From contig WQXH01000002.1 in assembly GCA_009784945.1 (NCBI GenBank), positions 1-64,000 of the forward strand: a stretch of DNA of 64,000 nt, written 5' to 3'. A model generated the notes under the pieces. It searched no databases, was not told the DNA's origin, and was given only the letters and a program-made list of their open reading frames with translations. Positions 58,198-64,000 of this stretch are shown here, in pieces. Position 1 is the stretch's first letter. Each line of letters begins with the position of its first letter. The position numbers and the translations under genes are program-made. This DNA comes from Coriobacteriia bacterium (GTDB lineage Bacteria; Actinomycetota; Coriobacteriia; Coriobacteriales; UBA8131).

Positions 58198-59900
58198 ACT
58201 TTGCCCAAGAGAAGCTTTCTAAGGAGCTTTATAAAGCGTCTCATAACCAACTCATCAAAAAGCTTATTGTGTTACAACAGCAGGCTAGAAGCGAGGGCGT
58301 AGGCCTGGTGGTGCTATTTGAGGGCTGGGACGGAGCAGGCAAAGGTAGTCGCATCTCAGACATCATGTACAATCTTGATGCCCGGGCAACCAGCGTCCAT
58401 GTAACCAAAGACATCAACGAAGATGAATTGGAGTTCTTCAGGGAGCTTAACCAGGGGGTCGGTGGTTTTTTTCCGCCTATGCAGGAGTTTTGGAATGCAC
58501 TTGGCCCGCGCGGCAACATAAGCTTCTTTGTAAGAGGCTGGTACACCTCTGCCATCCAACGCCTGATCTTCACACTCTTTGGCAAGAGCGCAGGAAAAGA
58601 AGATTTGATTGCCCAGGGCGAAAAAGAAGAGCTCGAAGGGCTTGCACAGTATCTCTTGCCACCTATAACCGAGTTTGAGCAGCAACTTGCCGACGACGGA
58701 TATGCGGTAGTTAAGTTTTTTGTGCACATCTCCCAAAAGGAGCAAAAGGATCGGCTTTCTGCACTCTTCAAAGATCCCTTGACTCAGTGGCGGGTAAGCA
58801 AGGCAAAGCTCGATCGCACCAAGGTGTACCAGCAGGCCTACTGGCTCTATGACGACTTGCTTACACAAAGCGATAAGCCAAACGCCCGATGGATCTTGGT
58901 AAACGGTGAAGACAGGCGGAGAGCCAACCTCACCATATGTGCCGAGTTAGTGAGAGCTCTTGAAAGTGCCTTGTCAAAAACAAAAGATGGCGCAGCAGAT
59001 GAAACGACCCCTGATAAAACCCTGATGGCACCAGCGAGCAGCCCCACTGACTCTGCAGAATCAGGGGGAGTTCATAAGGATGCCTTGAGCTCGAGAGGCA
59101 AGTCTTCTGTTTTATCCAGGCAAATCTCTCTTGCCTCAAGCCGGTTTCCTTTGGCTCCAGAGGTGGTGAGCTTAGATACGGTGGATAGTAACCTGGCGCT
59201 GGATGCTGAAGAGTATCGCGCGCAGCTCAAGCTGGAGCAAGAGCGACTCAACCGACTTGAGCTTGAAATGTTCTTAAAGCGCATTCCCCTCGTGGTGTTG
59301 TTTGAGGGCTGGGATGCAGCAGGCAAGGGTGGGGCAATAAAGCGTGTTGCCCAGGCTCTCGATGCACGTGCATACACCGTGTTTCCCAGCGCCGCTCCTA
59401 CCTTGCCAGAAAAACTCCGTCCCCATTTGTGGCGTTATTGGACAAGGTTGCCCAAAGCAGGGCATGTGGGTATATACGATAGAAGCTGGTACGGGCGCGT
59501 TCTCGTTGAGCGAGTCGAAGGCTTTGCGCCCGCTGCCCAGATCTTGCGTGCCTACGACGAGCTCAACAGTTTTGAATTGGATCTCATCAACTGGGGTGCC
59601 TTGGTTTTGAAATTCTGGGTTGACATCTCTCCAGAAGAGCAGCTCAAACGCTTTAAGGAGCGAGAAGATAACCCCGCAAAGTTCTGGAAAATTACGGATG
59701 AAGACTGGCGCAACCGCGAGAAGTACTCCGACTACCGTAAAGCTGTTGAAGATATGTTCAGGCTCACCTCAACGGCGTTTGCCCCCTGGGTAATTCTTGA
59801 GAGCAACAATAAGTACTATGCGCGCATAAAAGCCCTGCGATCCATCAGCGATGCACTCGAAAAGCGCCTGCACGCCGCCAACGAGACGAGTTTTAAGTAA
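58182..59900 (+). CDS. pap: Polyphosphate:AMP phosphotransferase (two-domain PPK2 family)
   Basis: Two PPK2 modules: VVLFEGWDGAGKGSRISDIM and VVLFEGWDAAGKGGAIKRVAQALDARAYTV ... YDRSWYGRVLVERVEGF. Confidence 0.9.
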   Translation: MLEQVNFAQEKLSKELYKASHNQLIKKLIVLQQQARSEGVGLVVLFEGWDGAGKGSRISDIMYNLDARATSVHVTKDINEDELEFFRELNQGVGGFFPPMQEFWNALGPRGNISFFVRGWYTSAIQRLIFTLFGKSAGKEDLIAQGEKEELEGLAQYLLPPITEFEQQLADDGYAVVKFFVHISQKEQKDRLSALFKDPLTQWRVSKAKLDRTKVYQQAYWLYDDLLTQSDKPNARWILVNGEDRRRANLTICAELVRALESALSKTKDGAADETTPDKTLMAPASSPTDSAESGGVHKDALSSRGKSSVLSRQISLASSRFPLAPEVVSLDTVDSNLALDAEEYRAQLKLEQERLNRLELEMFLKRIPLVVLFEGWDAAGKGGAIKRVAQALDARAYTVFPSAAPTLPEKLRPHLWRYWTRLPKAGHVGIYDRSWYGRVLVERVEGFAPAAQILRAYDELNSFELDLINWGALVLKFWVDISPEEQLKRFKEREDNPAKFWKITDEDWRNREKYSDYRKAVEDMFRLTSTAFAPWVILESNNKYYARIKALRSISDALEKRLHAANETSFK

Positions 59901-59989
59901 CGCCTGCAATCTAGCGCCTGCGACCTCATGGCAGCACTCTTTCATCTATAATCGGGGGCACAGTTAGCAAAGCCCGAGCATCATAAGGG

Positions 59990-61231
59990 GTGCCTATGTC
60001 AAAGGTCACACAAGATCTAGAAAAGTACGCTGAGTTGATTATTAGCAGCGGCTGCAATCTGCAACCTGGGCAAGAGCTTTTGCTCAGTGCCTCAACAGAT
60101 TCCTGTGAGTTTGCTCGTATGGTTACAGCTGAGGCGTATAAACAAGGCGCACGCAGAGTTACGGTGCGGTTTGCAGATGAGAAGATCTCTCGCCTGCACT
60201 TTGAGCATTGTGCGCTGGAGGTCTTTAAGGACTTTCCCGAGTGGCAGGCTTTGCTTAGCAACTCCATGGCAGAGAAAGGCGCAGCTTTTCTTTCCATCAT
60301 AAGCGATGACCCCTTGGCAATGGTGGGCATAGATCAAAGCAAGCTCGTGGAACATTCCCGCTCTTCTTACGAGGCCTGCAAGCCCTTTCAACAAGCAATT
60401 GCTGAAGGCAAACTGGTCTGGTGCATTGTTGCAGCAGCCGCTCCCCAATGGGCGCAGCATGTATTTCCACAGCTGTCTGCCGAAGAAGCGGTAGACAAGC
60501 TTTGGCAGGCCATATTCTCGGCGGTGCGTGTTAACACTGCAGACCCCCTTGCCGCCTGGCAACAACACCGCAAGAGCTTTGACGCTCGCAAGGCGTGGCT
60601 CAACAGCCAGCACTTTGATCGCCTACATTTTCATAGCGAGCTGGGTACCAACTTGGTAGTAGGGCTCAACGAAAAAGGGCTTTGGCAAGGCGGTGGCGAT
60701 ATTACAACGAGTGGAACGGAGTTCTTTCCTAACATGCCTACCGAAGAAATCTTTACCACGCCCAATCGTCTGCGCGCAGAAGGCATCGTCTATTCCAGCA
60801 TGCCACTCATACACTACGGCAGCCCCATAAAAGATTTTTCTCTCAGCTTTAAGAATGGAAAAGTCGTTGACTGCTCTGCCAAGGTTGGACAAGACGTGCT
60901 TGAAGCAATTCTTTCCATAGATAAGGGAGCAACTCGCTTGGGAGAATGCGCCTTGGTTCCCTGGGATTCGCCGATTCAACAAAGCGGCATACTTTTCTTC
61001 AACACCCTTTTTGATGAGAATGCTTCTTGCCACCTGGCCTTGGGCAAGGGCTTTTCTGACTGTTTTGAGGGTGGACAAAAACTGAGCGAGGACGAGCTTG
61101 AAGCAGTGGGTGTCAACAAAAGCGCCACCCATGTGGATTTCATGATAGGAACAGCCAATATGAGCATCACCGGCATTAAACCCGATGGGCATGAGCTCCC
61201 TATTTTTTCCAAAGGCAACTGGGCTTTTTAG
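59990..61231 (+). CDS. M29-family aminopeptidase
   Basis: KYAELIISSGCNLQPGQELLLSASTDSCEFARMVTAEAYKQGARRVTV; TNLVVGL, NMPTEEIFTTPNRLRAEGIVYSS; HVDFMIGTANMSI. Confidence 0.9.
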   Translation: MPMSKVTQDLEKYAELIISSGCNLQPGQELLLSASTDSCEFARMVTAEAYKQGARRVTVRFADEKISRLHFEHCALEVFKDFPEWQALLSNSMAEKGAAFLSIISDDPLAMVGIDQSKLVEHSRSSYEACKPFQQAIAEGKLVWCIVAAAAPQWAQHVFPQLSAEEAVDKLWQAIFSAVRVNTADPLAAWQQHRKSFDARKAWLNSQHFDRLHFHSELGTNLVVGLNEKGLWQGGGDITTSGTEFFPNMPTEEIFTTPNRLRAEGIVYSSMPLIHYGSPIKDFSLSFKNGKVVDCSAKVGQDVLEAILSIDKGATRLGECALVPWDSPIQQSGILFFNTLFDENASCHLALGKGFSDCFEGGQKLSEDELEAVGVNKSATHVDFMIGTANMSITGIKPDGHELPIFSKGNWAF

Positions 61232-61397
61232 TGTACAGGTTTTGCGCAAGGAAAACCTTGTCCGAGGTGTACCCCAAACAACCATAACCTGCACAACCAG
61301 CTTTCTGCCTGCCACACTGTAGTATCATGTTGTCTGCTTAAATCTACTATGCTTTGATAAAGTGTACTAAAGTGCACACTCTGAGAAAGGGCAGCAA

Positions 61398-62939
61398 GTG
61401 AAAGACGAAACTAATCGCCAGCCAGTAACGCTCAGCGATATTAACAATGAATTCTCGCTCGTTAATTCTGCCTCTATGACTCCCGATGCAGACGATGCAG
61501 TGCAGTTTTTCTCCGGCAAATTCGTACCCTTGGAGATGCACCGGGTTACGACGGTCAAACGGCTGTATTTACGCACCATTGATGCCAGAGCTGAGGCCAT
61601 TACCAAGGCGGGAAACAACACCTTTTTGCTAGACAACCGCGATGTCTTTCTCGACATGCTTACTGACAGCGGAGTAAACTCCATGAGCATCTACCAGCAG
61701 TCTGCCATGCAGGCAGCAGACGATGCCTATGCGGGCTCTGCCACCTATTACCGCCTTGATGACGCGCTCAACTTCGTCTTTGGCAAAGACTACTTCTTAC
61801 CAGCGCACCAGGGTCGCGCCTGTGAGCATATTATCGCACGCTGTTTTGTTAAGCCAGGCAATACGGTAATTACCAATTATCACTTTACTACCACCAAGGC
61901 TCATATTGTGGAAGTCGGAGGCACGGTATACGAGGCTATAGCACCCTCCTCCCTTGATCCCAACCATATTGCCGATTTCAAGGGCAACATGGATCTTGAC
62001 ATGCTGGCTCTCGAGACCCAACGCGTAGGCGTAGAAAACATTGCTTTTGTGCGCATAGAGGCAGGCACTAACCTTATTGGTGGACAGCCAGTCTCGCTTG
62101 CCAACATGCGTGCGGTGTCCAAGTTCTGCAAAGAGAAGGGGCTGATGCTGGTCTTTGATGCCTCACTGTTGGCGGACAATCTTTACTTCATCAAGACCCG
62201 CGAAGAGGCTGAGCGAGGTAAAAGCGTACGCGATATCTCACTTGAGATTGCTGATCTTATGGATGTCATCTACTTCTCGGCTCGTAAGCTTGGCTGCGCA
62301 CGCGGCGGCGGCATCGTCACCAGTAGCACGCAACACTATGACACCATGAAGCCACTGGTGCCACTTTATGAGGGCTTCTTAACCTATGGCGGCATGAGCG
62401 TGCGCGAGATGGAGGCCATTGCCATTGGCCTGCTTGAGACCTGCGATTTTCATGTGGTCTCGCAAACAGCACTCTTTGTCAAAGCGCTCGTTGAGATGCT
62501 CGATGCGCGTGGGGTACCTTGCGTTAAGCCGCCGGGAGGACTTGGCTGCCATATAGATGCCATGAGCTTTGTTGACCATATACCTCAGGAGCAATACCGT
62601 GCTGGTGCCTTGGCCGCAGCATTCTATCTGATAAGCGGAATTCGAGGTATGGAGCGCGGCACCTTATCCGAAGACAGGAATCCCGACGGGAGCGAGCACT
62701 TTGCAAGCATGGAGCTTATGCGCTTGGCAATACCTCGCCGTGCCTTTACCCTCTCGCAGTTAGAATATGTGGCCGATCGCCTCACTTGGCTCTATGAACA
62801 CCGTAAGCTCATAGGCGGCCTAAGGTTTATTGAAGAGCCCGAGGTCTTGCGCTTCTTCTTAGGACGTCTTGAAACAATAGGCACCTGGCAAGAAGAGCTC
62901 ATCAAAGCCTTTAAGAAAGATATGCCAAGCGGCTTGTAA
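61398..62939 (+). CDS. Tryptophanase / tyrosine phenol-lyase family beta-eliminating lyase
   Basis: VFLDMLTDSGVNSMS, DDAYAGSATYYRL, PAHQGRACEHI, YFSARKLGCARGGGIV, GIRGMERGTLSEDRNPDGSEHF, RLAIPRRAFTLSQLEYVADRL. Confidence 0.9.
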   Translation: MKDETNRQPVTLSDINNEFSLVNSASMTPDADDAVQFFSGKFVPLEMHRVTTVKRLYLRTIDARAEAITKAGNNTFLLDNRDVFLDMLTDSGVNSMSIYQQSAMQAADDAYAGSATYYRLDDALNFVFGKDYFLPAHQGRACEHIIARCFVKPGNTVITNYHFTTTKAHIVEVGGTVYEAIAPSSLDPNHIADFKGNMDLDMLALETQRVGVENIAFVRIEAGTNLIGGQPVSLANMRAVSKFCKEKGLMLVFDASLLADNLYFIKTREEAERGKSVRDISLEIADLMDVIYFSARKLGCARGGGIVTSSTQHYDTMKPLVPLYEGFLTYGGMSVREMEAIAIGLLETCDFHVVSQTALFVKALVEMLDARGVPCVKPPGGLGCHIDAMSFVDHIPQEQYRAGALAAAFYLISGIRGMERGTLSEDRNPDGSEHFASMELMRLAIPRRAFTLSQLEYVADRLTWLYEHRKLIGGLRFIEEPEVLRFFLGRLETIGTWQEELIKAFKKDMPSGL

Positions 62940-62954
62940 TTGTGGAGGGAAGCC

Positions 62955-64000
62955 ATGTTTAACACTTTAGAAGAAGCTCAAGCCTTTTGTTTAGACAATG
63001 ACATCAAGATGATCGATTTTATGATGGTCGATGTGGATGGCCGCTGGAGGCATCTAACGATTCCAGTTGAGCGCTTTAATGAAGAGGTCTTAACAGATGG
63101 CATTGGTTTTGATGGCTCAAACTACGGTTATGCACCCGTTGAGAAAAGTGACATGGTTTTTGTGCCCGATCTAAAAAGCGCCTACTTTGATGTTTTTGAA
63201 GAGATTCCCACCTTGGGCATGATTGGCGATGTCTACGTCATCGATCTGCCCGAGAACTCTCGTTTTGATCAGTACCCTCGAAACGTTGTCAAGCGTGCCG
63301 AGGAGTATATGCAGGAGCTGGGAGTTGCCACTGAGTTTTGCATAGGGCCAGAGTTTGAGTTTCATGTCTTTGATCATGTAAGCTTTGAGGTTGAGCCTTT
63401 TGGCTCTCGCTACGATTTAGATACAGAGCAGGCTGAGTGGAACACCGGATGCATGGACGATAACTTAGGCTACAAGGTTCCGCATAAAGGTGGCTATCAC
63501 ATGGCCTTGCCTACAGACAGGCTCAGTAGCTTTAGATCGCGCCTTACCATGTTGATGGAAAAGCTCGGTATAGCGGTCAAATACCATCATCACGAGGTGG
63601 GAGGACCTGGACAAGTTGAGATTGAAGTTGAGATGGGCACACTCCTGGAGATGGCCGACAAAACCATGATGACCAAGTATTTGGCAAAGAACCTCGCCTT
63701 TGCAGAAGGCAAATCTGCAACCTTTATGCCCAAGCCCCTCTTTGAAGAAGCAGGCAATGGCATGCATGTACATATGCATCTCTTTAAAAATGGCAAGCCC
63801 TTGTTTTACGATGAGAAGGGTTACTCGCAGTTGAGCAATACGGCGCTTCATTTCATGGGTGGCATCCTCACCCATATCAAGGCACTTTGCGCTCTTACCA
63901 ATCCCAGCACCAACTCCTACAAGCGCCTGGTGCCAGGCTACGAGGCACCGGTGACCATTGGCTTTGCTACCTCAAACCGCAGCAGCGTTATTCGCATCCC
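62955..64000 (+). CDS. glnA: Type I glutamine synthetase (partial, runs off window)
   Basis: [111 protein letters not shown]; ATG at 62955 after GGAGGGA. Confidence 0.93.
   Translation, partial: [348 protein letters not shown]

Overview
This is a gene-dense bacterial chromosomal window. Gene content and protein style suggest Actinomycetota, probably Coriobacteriia; that placement is inference only. Housekeeping blocks: hom-lysA-argS; NfeD/SPFH; ccdA-tlpA-chagasin; rpoD-dnaG with a GGDEF and a V4R gene; priA; cysteine desulfurase; rpe-gpsA-plsY-der; a radical-SAM DNA-repair-like pair; ispH-plsC-cmk-hisC-dut-nrdR; hflX-PAP; an M29 aminopeptidase; a tryptophanase/tyrosine phenol-lyase-type enzyme; and a partial glnA at the right edge. 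There are two accessory surface loci. (1) Positions 11.4-23.6 kb (minus strand) hold a pilus island whose order (adhesin, signal peptidase, two Spy0128-type pilins, class B sortase, proline-rich base-like protein) resembles the streptococcal FCT region. It is headed by two paralogous sigma factors. One sigma carries a fused transmembrane/extracytoplasmic domain, and both are preceded by a duplicated ~225-bp non-coding block. (2) Positions 48.0-56.9 kb hold a 1657-aa surface protein with five SpaA-like domains at an exact 312-bp DNA period, two companion membrane proteins, and a divergent regulator that looks like a tandem ribbon-helix-helix protein. The strongest signal not explained by the genes is a dispersed ~122-126 bp palindromic element (argS/lysA, lysA/hom, after rpoD, after der). 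Its stems differ in sequence between copies but stay paired, while internal motifs are conserved. A separate 71-bp inverted-repeat element occurs twice. All calls are by eye from sequence and the ORF track; no searches were run.
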